Notes: generated by a model from the sequence alone, not told the origin. DNA of 19,491 nt from 66-474 sp035277545 (GCA_035277545.1 DATEKI010000237.1:1-19491), one strand, 5' to 3'. Counted from the stretch's first letter, positions 1-7,190 are shown. A program made the numbers and translations.

Positions 1-287
1 TATCAGCGATCCCGTGATGATGACCCTACATCCACGAGCACGGGCACAAGTGGGTTCGGGGCTTACGCCTTAAGCGGCGAGAGCGTAGACGTCGTCGTTG
101 GCGTCTGATTGTTTGCCATCGGATTAACGAGGAAGATGACGTCCTCGGCATGCTCCAGGCTACTTCACAGCCCCCGTCGAAGCCAGGTCGCCCCCGGGGA
201 AGGCAATGATGTGGGCGCGGCGGCGGGAAATCAATCTCGGCGGCTGGCATCATGCGAGATTCGTTCATCGTTGATTGACGGTCTCGC
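1..287. other. Left edge, no supported gene
   Basis: I see no convincing gene here. Three consecutive TGA codons occur in plus frame 3 at 15-23, so any gene entering from the left in that frame ends there. Frame 3 then stays open to about 209, but it has no standard start and its arginine-rich content looks like a by-product of high GC. The segment supplies the 5' region of the sulfotransferase gene, including the hairpin at 251-290. Confidence 0.5.
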
Positions 288-290
288 ATG
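251..290 (+). promoter_or_regulatory. Hairpin enclosing the sulfotransferase start codon
   Basis: CATGCGAGA (251-259) and TCTCGCATG (282-290) are perfect 9-bp inverted arms with a 22-nt loop. The 3' arm ends in the ATG of the sulfotransferase gene at 288-290. If it forms in mRNA, the start codon is base-paired. A regulatory role, for example as a thermometer or structural block, is inference. Confidence 0.4.
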
Positions 291-1133
291 GGCAACATCG
301 TCTGGCTGGCGTCCTACCCCAAATCCGGGAACACCTGGCTGCGCGCGTTCCTGGCCAACCTGATCGCCAATCGTGCCGATCCGTTGCGGCCGGACGAGAT
401 CCGCAATTACACCGATTCCGAGGCGCGCGCCGACCGTTTCACGGAACTGGCAGGCCAGCCCAATACCGAATTGACGATCGATGAAATTTCGGCGCTGCGT
501 CCCGATGTGCAGGCATTGATCGCGCGACACGCGCAGGGTACGCGGCTGGTGATGACGCACAATTTCTGCGGCACATTCGATGGGCATCCGGTATTCAACT
601 GGGAGGTGACCGCGGGCGCAATCTACGTGGTACGCAATCCACTGGATGTCGCGGTCAGCATGATCCACCATTTCGGCTTGACGCTGGACGAAGCGATCGA
701 GCGGTTGGGCGACGACCGGGTCGCGTCGGTGAACGATGAGTTGTTCGTTCCACATGTGATCGGTTCGTGGTCATCGCATGTGGAAGGTTGGGCCGACGCC
801 GCCGAACGCGCGCCCGGCAAGGTGATCGTGCTGCGCTACGAGGACCTGCTGGAAAAGCCGGCCAAGCACTTCGCGAAAGCCGCGAAGCTGGTCGGGCTGG
901 GGCAGGACAAGACACGCATCGAACGCGCGGTGAAGCACACCTCGTTCCAGACCTTGTCTTCGCTGGAACAAAAGCACGGCTTCGTGGAAGCGGTGGACGA
1001 AAAGACCAGGTTCTTCTTCAAGGGCCGCGCCAACCAGTGGCGCGAGGCATTGGGCCGCGAGCAGGTGCAACGCATCGTGAATGCACATCGTGAGCAGATG
1101 CAGCGGTTCAAGTACGTCCCGGCGGGATATTGA
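288..1133 (+). CDS. Sulfotransferase domain protein (PAPS-dependent type)
   Basis: This 281-residue protein has the layout of cytosolic sulfotransferases, which move a sulfonate group from PAPS to a hydroxyl or amine acceptor. The 5'-phosphosulfate loop YPKSGNTW is at residues 10-17. A candidate catalytic His91 lies in MTHNF. The 3'-phosphate site has Arg116 and Ser124 in YVVRNPLDVAVS. Near the C-terminus, KGRANQW (about 245-251) matches the family's R-x-G-x4-W region in relaxed form. There is no signal peptide, so it is probably cytoplasmic. The acceptor cannot be read from sequence. The ATG at 288 is used because the 5'-PSB loop then sits close to the N-terminus as in the family. No clear Shine-Dalgarno is present, and the start lies in a predicted hairpin. 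The gene converges on smpB. Confidence 0.85.
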   Translation: MGNIVWLASYPKSGNTWLRAFLANLIANRADPLRPDEIRNYTDSEARADRFTELAGQPNTELTIDEISALRPDVQALIARHAQGTRLVMTHNFCGTFDGHPVFNWEVTAGAIYVVRNPLDVAVSMIHHFGLTLDEAIERLGDDRVASVNDELFVPHVIGSWSSHVEGWADAAERAPGKVIVLRYEDLLEKPAKHFAKAAKLVGLGQDKTRIERAVKHTSFQTLSSLEQKHGFVEAVDEKTRFFFKGRANQWREALGREQVQRIVNAHREQMQRFKYVPAGY

Positions 1134-1228
1134 GCGGCCATCACGCCGGCCGGCCGTGCATCCCCCCTGCGCCTGCGCCTGACCACCTTCTAGCGGAAGA
1201 GGGTGATAGCGGAGGCTTGCGATTTTCT

Positions 1229-1251
1229 TCCCCCTTCCGCAGGAAGGGGGG
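1229..1251. repeat. C/G-tract hairpin between convergent genes
   Basis: CCCCCTTCC (1230-1238) and GGAAGGGGG (1242-1250) form a perfect 9-bp stem with a 3-nt loop, between the 3' ends of the sulfotransferase gene and smpB. Neither strand has a U-tract after the stem, so it is not a canonical intrinsic terminator. It may be a REP-like unit or a bidirectional mRNA end. The rest of 1134-1280 shows no gene. Confidence 0.4.
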
Positions 1252-1280
1252 GCGAGGGGGATGGCTCATGATGCATGCAC

Positions 1281-1772
1281 TCATCCGGCCTTGTTGTGCG
1301 CGCGCAGCGTGCGCTGCTTCTCGATGTTCCACTCGCGTTCTTTTTCGGTGGCGCGCTTGTCGTGCGCCTGCTTGCCGCGCGCGATCCCGATCTCGACCTT
1401 GGCACGGTTCTGCTTCCAGTACATGGCCAGCGGGATCAGGGTGAGCCCCTTGCGTTCGACCGCACCAACCAGCTTGTCGATTTCGGCGCGGTGCAACAAT
1501 AGCTTGCGGGTGCGTCGCTCGTCGGCGATCACGTGCGTGGATGCCGACAACAGCGGCGGAATCGATGCGCCGATCAGGAACAATTCGCCTTTCAGCACCA
1601 CCGCGTACGCGTCGGTGAGGTTGATCCGCCCCGCACGCAGGCTCTTCACCTCCCAGCCTTCCAGCGCGACGCCGGCTTCGTAGCGTTCGTCGATGTGGTA
1701 TTCGTGGCGCGCGCGCTTGTTCAACGCGATCGTCGAGGAACCCTTGCCGTCTTTTTCTTTCTTCTTCGTCAT
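1281..1772 (-). CDS. smpB: SsrA-binding protein SmpB
   Basis: SmpB binds tmRNA and brings it to stalled ribosomes for trans-translation. The 163-residue length is typical. It has a lysine-rich N-terminal tail, the conserved core with NKRARHEYHIDERYEAG and LEGWEVKSLRAGRINLTDAYA, the block KLLLHRAEIDKL, and a basic C-terminal tail from about residue 132 (GKQAHDKRATEKEREW) that enters the ribosomal decoding centre in known SmpBs. The ATG at 1770-1772 was chosen because the protein then begins MTKKKEKD; the frame stays open further upstream but that part overlaps ratA. It is divergent from ratA with a 63-bp gap, the usual gammaproteobacterial arrangement. Confidence 0.97.
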   Translation of the reverse strand: MTKKKEKDGKGSSTIALNKRARHEYHIDERYEAGVALEGWEVKSLRAGRINLTDAYAVVLKGELFLIGASIPPLLSASTHVIADERRTRKLLLHRAEIDKLVGAVERKGLTLIPLAMYWKQNRAKVEIGIARGKQAHDKRATEKEREWNIEKQRTLRAHNKAG

Positions 1773-1778
1773 GCTCGT

Positions 1779-1784
1779 TACAAT
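1779..1784 (+). promoter_or_regulatory. Candidate -10 element for ratA
   Basis: TACAAT lies in the smpB/ratA divergent gap and matches the sigma-70 -10 consensus at five of six positions. The -35 region 17 nt upstream is T-rich but poor and would fall inside the smpB N-terminus. This is a weak call from a single hexamer. Confidence 0.3.
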
Positions 1785-1835
1785 GGTGTGCTTGACTTGA
1801 ATGCCGCCGTGTCGGTGGCGCGCCAAGGAGACTTC

Positions 1836-2264
1836 GTGCAGATCCACCGTCAGGCGCTGGTGCACTTCACGCCGGAACAGATGTTCGACCTCGTCAACGA
1901 GGTGGAAGCTTACCCGAGGCGTTTCGCGTGGTGCCGGGGTGCCAACGTGTCGGAGCACGATGGCCAGCATTTGATAGCGCGGCTGGATTTGCGCTTTGCG
2001 GGCGTCACGCAGCACTTTTCCACCCGCAACACGCTGGACCGGCCACGCAGCATCAGGATGCAGTTCGTGGATGGCCCGTTCGACTGGCTGCATGGCGTGT
2101 GGACGTTCACGAAGCTCGGAGACGACGGCTGCAAGGTGGCGTTGGACCTCGATTTCGAAGTCAGCAACCGGCTGACCGGCTTCGCCTTCCGGATCGGCTT
2201 CCAGAAACTCGCCGACCGCATGGTGGACGATTTTTGCGCCGAGGCAAGGCGCGCGTATGCCTGA
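1836..2264 (+). CDS. ratA: RatA/COQ10-type START-domain protein
   Basis: This 142-residue protein belongs to the SRPBCC/START-like family of bacterial RatA and mitochondrial COQ10. COQ10 binds ubiquinone; E. coli RatA was described as a factor blocking 70S assembly. Visible hallmarks are the N-terminal HRQALVHFTPEQMFDLVNEV, the aromatic loop YPRRFAWC, the central RSIRMQFVDGPFDWLHGVW and the C-terminal helix FQKLADRMVDDF. The GTG at 1836 is chosen because AAGGAG lies at 1825-1830 with five bases between. In-frame GTGs at 1809 and 1815 are possible but less well placed. It overlaps rnfH by 8 nt, so the two are probably translationally coupled. Confidence 0.92.
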   Translation: MQIHRQALVHFTPEQMFDLVNEVEAYPRRFAWCRGANVSEHDGQHLIARLDLRFAGVTQHFSTRNTLDRPRSIRMQFVDGPFDWLHGVWTFTKLGDDGCKVALDLDFEVSNRLTGFAFRIGFQKLADRMVDDFCAEARRAYA

Positions 2265-2547
2265 CGTTTCGCGCATCGCGGTATCGGTGGTTTACGCCGA
2301 ACCGGGGCGCGCATTCAGTGCCGGGCTGGTATTACCCCAAGGTGCGACGGTTGCGGATGCGATCGCGCAATCCGGTATCCGCCTTGCAAGGCCCGATGTC
2401 GAAATTCGCGATGACCGCCTTGGCATATTCGCGCGCCGGGCTTCGCCCGATACGGTATTGCGCGAAGGCGACCGGGTGGAAATCTACCGGCCGCTGGCGA
2501 TCGACCCGAAGGAAGCGCGACGAAAGAGGGCGCGCAGCAACGACTGA
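2257..2547 (+). CDS. rnfH: RnfH family (RatB) protein
   Basis: This 96-residue protein is of the RnfH/UPF0125 family, a small ubiquitin-like (beta-grasp) protein that usually follows ratA. Family features are the N-terminal strand VSVVYAEP, the turn LPQGATVADAI, and the C-terminal REGDRVEIYRPLAIDPKEARRKRA. Its biochemical role is not established; the name comes from its presence in some rnf operons. The start ATG lies inside the end of ratA (ATGCCTGA overlap). The stop at 2545-2547 is followed with no gap by the convergent bamE stop at 2548-2550. Confidence 0.93.
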   Translation: MPDVSRIAVSVVYAEPGRAFSAGLVLPQGATVADAIAQSGIRLARPDVEIRDDRLGIFARRASPDTVLREGDRVEIYRPLAIDPKEARRKRARSND

Positions 2548-3000
2548 TCAGCCGCCATCGCTGTCGCCGCCGCCACCCTGCTGCTGCTTCTTCTCCAGGT
2601 CCTTCTGCTGCTGCTTGGTCAGGTTGCTCGGATACAGCGGCCCGTACTTGTGGCTTTCCTGCAACAACTCCTGCGGCGTTTCCTTCATGAAGTTGCCGTC
2701 GGTGCGCACCAGCGTGTCGTTGTCGAAATAAAGCGTCAGCGTGCGTTCCTTGATCGTCCCGCCGCGGCGTTGCATGGTGGCGACGTAATTCCACTGGTTT
2801 GCATCGAACGGGCTGACCACGGAAGGCGAACCGAGCAGTGCGACAACCTGCTGCTTGGTCAGGCCGGGTTTCAGTTCGCCGACGTTCTTGCCGATCAGGA
2901 GGTTGCCCTGCTGCACGTCGGGTTTGTAGATCGCGTGGCAAGCGCCGAGCGTGAACAGGCTGGCGACGGTAAGCAGGATTGCGGGGGTAGTCTTGCGCAT
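2548..3000 (-). CDS. bamE: Outer membrane assembly lipoprotein BamE (OmlA/SmpA)
   Basis: BamE is a lipoprotein of the BAM complex that inserts beta-barrel proteins into the outer membrane. Starting at the ATG at 2998-3000, the protein is 150 residues with a lipoprotein signal ending in TLGAC, so Cys21 is the lipidated residue. The SmpA/OmlA fold shows in IYKPDVQQGNLL, LKPGLTKQQVVALLGSP and WNYVATMQRRGG, followed by LTLYFDNDTLVRTDG. A tail rich in Gln, Lys, Gly and Asp after about residue 125 makes it longer than E. coli BamE. An upstream in-frame GTG at 3036 would extend ahead of the signal peptide and is less likely. It is divergent from fur, the known omlA-fur layout of pseudomonads and xanthomonads. 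Confidence 0.95.
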   Translation of the reverse strand: MRKTTPAILLTVASLFTLGACHAIYKPDVQQGNLLIGKNVGELKPGLTKQQVVALLGSPSVVSPFDANQWNYVATMQRRGGTIKERTLTLYFDNDTLVRTDGNFMKETPQELLQESHKYGPLYPSNLTKQQQKDLEKKQQQGGGGDSDGG

Positions 3001-3090
3001 GAGGTGGAGCCGGGTTCGGGACGTCGAATGATACACTAGCGAAGCCTTGGGCTTGGCTCAGAGACAGCAGGCCGCCACCGGAGTTCAGCC
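3001..3090. promoter_or_regulatory. Divergent bamE/fur control region
   Basis: The 90-bp gap must hold promoters for both genes. ATACACTA at 3031-3038 could give a plus-strand -10 (TACACT) for fur, and its complement gives TATCAT for bamE. No good -35 hexamer is seen for either. No Fur-box-like GATAAT repeat is visible. A GGAG at 3080-3083, seven bases before the fur ATG, supports the fur start. Confidence 0.35.
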
Positions 3091-3495
3091 ATGGAAACGC
3101 AGGATCTGCGCAACGCGGGGTTGAAGGTCACCCATCCGCGCATCCGCGTGCTGGAAATCCTCGAACACAGCCACGACCACCTCACCGCCGAGAACATCTA
3201 CAAGCTGCTGCTGGAAGAGTCCGAGGATATCGGGCTGGCGACGGTCTACCGGGTACTCACCCAGTTCGAGGCGGCGGGACTGGTGATCAAGCACAACTTC
3301 GAGGGCGGGCAGGCGGTGTACGAACTGGATCGCGGCCAGCACCACGACCACATGATCGACGTGACCACTGGCAAGGTCATCGAGTTCGTGAACGAGGACA
3401 TCGAGAAATTGCAGCGCGAGATCGCGGCGAAGCACGGCTACGAGATCGCCGATCACAACCTGGTGTTGTACGTGCGGCCGAAGAAGAAAAAGTAG
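3091..3495 (+). CDS. fur: Ferric uptake regulator Fur
   Basis: Fur is the iron-responsive dimeric repressor of iron acquisition genes. The 134-residue protein has the N-terminal winged helix (about 1-82) with GLATVYRVLTQFEAAGLV as the recognition region. The metal-binding HHDHMID is at about residues 89-95 and the dimerisation end reads ADHNLVLYVRP. The protein has no cysteine at all: the CxxC site used for structural zinc in E. coli Fur is replaced by MIDVTTGK. Identity to Fur proper rather than Zur or PerR is supported by the full-length match and by the bamE/omlA neighbour. Confidence 0.96.
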   Translation: METQDLRNAGLKVTHPRIRVLEILEHSHDHLTAENIYKLLLEESEDIGLATVYRVLTQFEAAGLVIKHNFEGGQAVYELDRGQHHDHMIDVTTGKVIEFVNEDIEKLQREIAAKHGYEIADHNLVLYVRPKKKK

Positions 3496-3516
3496 ACTCT
3501 AGCCAGCTCGTCGCCG

Positions 3517-3531
3517 CCTTCGTGCCGAAGG
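3517..3531. terminator. Small hairpin between fur and recN
   Basis: CCTTCG-TGC-CGAAGG forms a 6-bp stem in the 69-bp gap between the convergent fur and recN stops. On the minus strand a pyrimidine-rich stretch precedes the stem, but there is no U-run after it on either strand, so terminator function is uncertain. Confidence 0.3.
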
Positions 3532-3564
3532 GGAAGGAAAGACCACGGCGGTTGCCGCGATCTC

Positions 3565-5238
3565 CTACGGTACCTGCGCCTTTTCGAGCATTCGCTTTGC
3601 GTGCGCACGGGTTTCCTTGTCGATTTCGACGCCGCCCAGCATGCGCGCGAGTTCCTCGCTCCGGCCTTTTGGATCCAGCACGCCGATATGCGTGCGGGTT
3701 TCCTTCCCGTCCATCGACTTGGCAACCGAAAGATGCGCGTGGCCCTGCGCCGCAACCTGTGGCAGGTGGGTGACGCACAACACCTGGCGGCGCGAACCGA
3801 GCGCACGCAGTTTCGCGCCTACGACTTCCGCGACCGCCCCCCCGATGCCCGCATCGACTTCGTCGAACACCATCGTGCCGACGCTGTCGGCGCCCAGTGC
3901 CGCGACCTCGATCGCGAGCCCGATGCGTGAGAGCTCGCCCCCCGAGGCCACCTTGCGCAGCGGGCGCAGCGGCATGCCGGGGTTGGCGCTGACCGTGAAT
4001 TCGCAGCGCTCGCGGCCTTGGCTATCGGGTTCGCCGGAGAATTGCGGTTGCAGGTCCACGGCGAAGGAGCCGCCGGCCATACCCAGTTCGCCCATCAGGG
4101 CCGTCACCGCCTTGCCGAGTGTCTTGGCCGCGGCCGTGCGCCGTTTCGAGAGCGTGGCCGCTGCAGCGCCGTAATCGGCAAAGCACTGCTTGCGTTCCGC
4201 GGCGAGTTTGGCCAGTGCATCGCCGGCGCTCGCCAGCGACTCCAGTTCGCCGCGCAGGGTCGCGGCGTGCGCGTGCAGTTCCGTGGCCGGCATGTGGTGC
4301 CGCCGGGAAAGGTCGTGCAGCGCCGACAGGTGCGCGTCGGCTTCTGCGTAGCGTTCGGGGTCGAGGTCGAGGTCCTGCGCATAGCGCGACAGCGAGTCGG
4401 ACGCCTCGCCCAATTGGATGCGCGCGCCGTCAAGCATCTCCACCGCGGCCTGCAGGGAGGGATCGAGCTCGGCCAGTTTTTGCAGTTCCGAATGCGCGCG
4501 CGCGACGGTGCGGGTTGCCGCGAACTCGTTCTCGCCGTCGAGCAGCTCCGATAAACCGGACGCGCCTTCGGCCAGCTTGCCCGCATTGGCGAGGCGCTTG
4601 TGCCGGGCTTCCAGGTCGCCAAGCGCATCGGTCGGCAACGCCCAGCGTTCCAGTTCTCCGACTTCGTGGCGCAGCAGTTCGATGCGCGCGCCGCGGTCCT
4701 CACCGCCGGAAAGCTGGCGCTCGCGCACGACGATGTCCCGATGGCGCAGCGCCAGTTCACGGGTCCTGGCGACGGCGTCGCCGTTGCCGGCGAATGCGTC
4801 GAGCAACTGCAGTTGCTGCGTACGGTCCAGCAACGCCTGATGCTCGTGCTGGCCGTGGATTTCGACCAGCGCCGCGGCAAGTTCCGACAGTTGCGCCAGC
4901 GATACCGCGCGGCCGTTGATCCATGCGCGCGAACCGCCTTCGGCCGCGATGACCCGGCGCAGGCGGCAGGCATCCTCGTCGTCCAGGGCTTGTTCGGTAA
5001 GCCACGCGCGCGCGCTGGCCGCATCGGACAACCCGAATTCGGCGGCAAGCTCCGCGCGTTCGCAGCCGCTGCGCACCATGCCCGCGTCGGCACGCGCGCC
5101 GGACAGCAGCAGCAGCGCGTCCACCAGCAGCGACTTGCCGGCGCCGGTTTCGCCCGTGACCACGGTCAGCCCCTCGCCGAACTCGATGTTGGCGGTTTCG
5201 ACCACGGCGAAATTGCGGACGGAGAGGTGGGTCAGCAT
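3565..5238 (-). CDS. recN: DNA repair protein RecN
   Basis: RecN is an SMC-like ATPase that acts at double-strand breaks in RecA-dependent repair. The 557-residue protein has the N-terminal ATPase half with Walker A GETGAGKS at 29-36, a long central coiled-coil region rich in Ala, Leu and Glu (about 150-360), and the C-terminal half with signature ASGGELSRIGLAIEV and Walker B TMVFDEVDAGIGG. Length agrees with the family. The ATG at 5236-5238 is used because the protein begins MLTHLSVRNFAVVE as RecNs do. No strong Shine-Dalgarno precedes it. TACAAT at 5265-5270 (minus strand) could be its -10. No LexA-type operator was recognised. Confidence 0.96.
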   Translation of the reverse strand: MLTHLSVRNFAVVETANIEFGEGLTVVTGETGAGKSLLVDALLLLSGARADAGMVRSGCERAELAAEFGLSDAASARAWLTEQALDDEDACRLRRVIAAEGGSRAWINGRAVSLAQLSELAAALVEIHGQHEHQALLDRTQQLQLLDAFAGNGDAVARTRELALRHRDIVVRERQLSGGEDRGARIELLRHEVGELERWALPTDALGDLEARHKRLANAGKLAEGASGLSELLDGENEFAATRTVARAHSELQKLAELDPSLQAAVEMLDGARIQLGEASDSLSRYAQDLDLDPERYAEADAHLSALHDLSRRHHMPATELHAHAATLRGELESLASAGDALAKLAAERKQCFADYGAAAATLSKRRTAAAKTLGKAVTALMGELGMAGGSFAVDLQPQFSGEPDSQGRERCEFTVSANPGMPLRPLRKVASGGELSRIGLAIEVAALGADSVGTMVFDEVDAGIGGAVAEVVGAKLRALGSRRQVLCVTHLPQVAAQGHAHLSVAKSMDGKETRTHIGVLDPKGRSEELARMLGGVEIDKETRAHAKRMLEKAQVP

Positions 5239-5264
5239 GGATGCAAGCACGACACGGTGTCGCG

Positions 5265-5270
5265 ATTGTA
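5265..5270 (-). promoter_or_regulatory. Candidate recN -10 element
   Basis: Read on the minus strand this is TACAAT, 26 bases before the recN ATG. No convincing -35 lies 16-18 bases further upstream, so the call rests on one hexamer. Confidence 0.3.
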
Positions 5271-5338
5271 GCCAACGGAGGAATGAAGATGGGGGCCGTG
5301 GGATGGGTCGTGTGCGGCGCGAAGCTGGAGCTTGCGGC

Positions 5339-5377
5339 GAGAATGATGCGAAGTGCCCGCCAGCCGCCCTCATTCTC
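5339..5377. repeat. Inverted repeat upstream of hrcA
   Basis: GAGAATGA (5339-5346) and TCATTCTC (5370-5377) are perfect 8-bp inverted arms with a 23-nt loop, in the recN/hrcA divergent gap just upstream of the hrcA promoter candidate. It does not match the CIRCE operator. It may be a REP-like unit or a regulatory site. Confidence 0.35.
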
Positions 5378-5384
5378 CGCTTCG

Positions 5385-5414
5385 CTTGCATTCCGCCGCC
5401 GCCGCCCGTATTGA
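5385..5414 (+). promoter_or_regulatory. Candidate hrcA promoter (sigma-32-like)
   Basis: CTTGCA (5385-5390), a 14-nt spacer, then CCCGTATTG (5405-5413) resembles the sigma-32 pattern CTTGAA-N13/14-CCCCATnT. The same DNA can be read as a sigma-70 promoter: TTGCAT (5386-5391), 17 nt, TATTGA (5409-5414). Either would start the transcript about 20 bases before the hrcA ATG. Confidence 0.45.
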
Positions 5415-5441
5415 TTGGGCAGGCATTCTTTCCCCTGCACC

Positions 5442-6491
5442 ATGACAGACCGGTCTTCGCCCGCCATCGATGCGCGCACCCGCCAGTTGTTGCGCACGCT
5501 GATCGCGCAGTACCTGGAAGAGGGCCAGCCGGTGGGTTCGCGCACCCTGGCGCGTTCGGCGGGGCTGGATGTCAGCCCCGCGACGGTCCGCAACATCATG
5601 GCGGACCTGGAAGAACTGGGCCTGGTCGCATCGCCGCACACATCGGCCGGTCGCGTGCCGACCGTACGCGGCCTGCGCCTGTTCGTGGACAGCCTGCTGG
5701 AATTGAAACCGTTGCCCCGCGGCGCGGTGATGCAGATCCAGCGCGAGTTGCCGCGTGCCCTGGCAACGCCGCGCGAACTGCTGGGCAACGCATCCAGCCT
5801 GCTTTCCGCGATGACCCATTTCGTCGGGCTGGTGACGGTGCCCGGCGCGGCCGACGCGCCGCTCAAGCAGATCGAATTCGTGTCCCTGGATGCACGCCGG
5901 GTGCTGGCGATCCTTGTATTCGCCGACGGCCAGGTGCAGAACCGCGTGTTGAACCTCAGCCAGCGCCTCGACGCGCACGCGCTGGAACTTGCCGCCAACT
6001 ACTTGAACGGACATTACGCCGGCTTGCGGATCGACGAGATACGCGGCCGCGTGCTGGCCGACCTGCGCGCCGCGGGCAGCGAGTTGAATCGCCTGCTTGA
6101 CACCGCGGTCGAAGTGGCCGCGGAAACCTTCGCGCCGGAACCCGAATCCGACATGCTGGTGTCGGGCCAGACCAACCTGATGTCGGGCGACGAAGGCCAG
6201 CAGATGGAACGCCTGCGTGAACTGTTCGAAGCCTTCCAGCGCAAACGCGAATTGCTGGCATTGCTGGAAGGCTGCGCGCGTTCGCCGGGCGTGCGCCTGT
6301 TCATCGGCGAGGAATCCGGCTTCGAACCGCTGAAGGGCTACAGCCTGGTCAGCGCGCCCTATGGCGCGGAGGGCCACGTTCTGGGCGCGATCGGGGTGAT
6401 CGGGCCGACCAGGATGGCTTATCATTCCGTGATTCCGGTGGTGCAGGCGACGGCCAAACTGCTCACGGACGCCCTTCGCACGCCGGAATGA
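5442..6491 (+). CDS. hrcA: Heat-inducible transcription repressor HrcA
   Basis: HrcA represses chaperone genes by binding CIRCE operators. The 349-residue protein has an N-terminal winged helix-turn-helix (about 8-80) containing LRTLIAQYLEEGQPVGSR, VSPATVRNIMADLEELG and HTSAGRVPT. A GAF-like central and C-terminal domain ends with FIGEESGF, SLVSAPYG and GPTRMAYHSVIPVVQ, the usual HrcA finish. The ATG at 5442 gives the expected N-terminus; an in-frame TTG at 5415 would add nine residues without family support. The start has no clear Shine-Dalgarno. It is first of the hrcA-grpE-dnaK-dnaJ cluster. No CIRCE is visible nearby, so its target may be elsewhere, for example groESL. Confidence 0.96.
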   Translation: MTDRSSPAIDARTRQLLRTLIAQYLEEGQPVGSRTLARSAGLDVSPATVRNIMADLEELGLVASPHTSAGRVPTVRGLRLFVDSLLELKPLPRGAVMQIQRELPRALATPRELLGNASSLLSAMTHFVGLVTVPGAADAPLKQIEFVSLDARRVLAILVFADGQVQNRVLNLSQRLDAHALELAANYLNGHYAGLRIDEIRGRVLADLRAAGSELNRLLDTAVEVAAETFAPEPESDMLVSGQTNLMSGDEGQQMERLRELFEAFQRKRELLALLEGCARSPGVRLFIGEESGFEPLKGYSLVSAPYGAEGHVLGAIGVIGPTRMAYHSVIPVVQATAKLLTDALRTPE

Positions 6492-6494
6492 TCG

Positions 6495-6509
6495 GGCCGA
6501 AAACCGGCC
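6495..6509 (+). terminator. Short hairpin after hrcA
   Basis: GGCCG-AAAAC-CGGCC begins three bases after the hrcA stop. The stem is short and the sequence after it is only partly U-rich, so it would be at most a weak or partial terminator separating hrcA from grpE. Confidence 0.35.
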
Positions 6510-6511
6510 GG

Positions 6512-6553
6512 TTCTCTTGGACGTGTCCTCTTGAACGTGTTCTCTTGAATCGC
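6512..6553 (+). repeat. Three tandem 14-bp repeats carrying CTTGRA
   Basis: The units are TTCTCTTGGACGTG (6512-6525), TCCTCTTGAACGTG (6526-6539) and TTCTCTTGAATCGC (6540-6553). Each carries a sigma-32 -35-like core (CTTGGA, CTTGAA, CTTGAA). The third supplies the -35 of the grpE promoter candidate. The first two have no matching -10 at the right distance. Confidence 0.7.
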
Positions 6554-6572
6554 GGTACGTCGACCGCATAGA
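6544..6572 (+). promoter_or_regulatory. Sigma-32-type promoter of grpE
   Basis: CTTGAA (6544-6549), 14 nt, then CCGCATAGA (6564-6572) fits the RpoH consensus CTTGAA-N13/14-CCCCATnTA well. It lies about 70 bases before the grpE ATG and would make grpE heat inducible independently of hrcA. Confidence 0.65.
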
Positions 6573-6639
6573 TTCATCTGTTGCGTCCATGCTCGCTTGG
6601 CGATCGGCCGGGCGGGCGATCCATACCCGAGGAAACAGC

Positions 6640-7179
6640 ATGACCAACCCGAAGGAATCGCCCGATCAGGCGCCGCAGGACAACGCGCCCGCGGACGCGG
6701 GCAGCGCCGATGAACTGGAAACCCTGAGCCGGCAATTGGCCGAGGCCGAAACCAGCCTCGCCGGCATGCGCGAAACGCTGCTGCGTGAGCGCGCCGATCT
6801 CGAAAACCAGCGCAAGCGCATGCAGCGCGACCTGGAGCAGAGCCTCAAGTTCGCCAACGAGAAACTGCTGCGCGACCTGTTGCCGGTCTATGACGGCCTC
6901 GAAAGCGGGCTGGCGGTCGAAACCGCCGACGTGGCCTCGATGCGCGAAGGCCTGAGCCTGACCCTGAAATCGTTGCTCAAGATTGCCGAGAACAATGGCT
7001 TGCAACAGATTGATCCTGTTGGTGAAGCGCTCGATCCGGAACGCCATCACGCGGTCAGCATGGTGGACGCGCCCGGCAGCCAGCCAGGCACGGTGGTCAG
7101 CGTGATGCAGAAGGGCTACGTGCTGAACGGACGGCTGTTGCGGCCCGCGCTGGTCGCGGTGGCCCGAGAGACGGAATGA
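6640..7179 (+). CDS. grpE: Nucleotide exchange factor GrpE
   Basis: GrpE releases ADP from DnaK so the chaperone cycle can continue. The 178-residue protein has an acidic, low-complexity N-terminus (about 1-28), a long coiled-coil helix (about 30-85, including LLRERADLENQRKRMQRDLE) and the C-terminal beta domain with IDPVGEALDPERHHAVSMV and VMQKGYVLNGRLLRPALV, the family signature. The ATG at 6640 is preceded by GAGG at 6629-6632. An in-frame ATG at 6589 lacks a ribosome binding site and would lengthen the protein by 17 residues unlike GrpE. It is followed by dnaK after 91 bp. Confidence 0.96.
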   Translation: MTNPKESPDQAPQDNAPADAGSADELETLSRQLAEAETSLAGMRETLLRERADLENQRKRMQRDLEQSLKFANEKLLRDLLPVYDGLESGLAVETADVASMREGLSLTLKSLLKIAENNGLQQIDPVGEALDPERHHAVSMVDAPGSQPGTVVSVMQKGYVLNGRLLRPALVAVARETE

Positions 7180-7190
7180 CCGCATGGCGC

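Noticed and set aside
24..209. Plus-strand frame 3 open stretch after three TGA codons
   Set aside because: It has no standard start codon and an Arg-run composition; I could not support it as a gene.
26..298. Arg-rich 90-codon minus-strand frame at the left edge
   Set aside because: It has low-complexity composition, no family resemblance and overlaps the sulfotransferase start region; best explained by base composition.
1229..1251. Strong bidirectional intrinsic terminator between the sulfotransferase gene and smpB
   Set aside because: The stem is good but no U-tract follows on either strand, so it is listed only as a hairpin repeat.
3001..3090. Fur box for autoregulation of fur
   Set aside because: No GATAAT-type repeat array is present; only a short AT-rich patch is seen.
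5239..5441. SOS (LexA) box controlling recN
   Set aside because: No CTGT-N8-ACAG or xanthomonad-type TTAG-N6-TACTA pattern was found in the recN upstream region.
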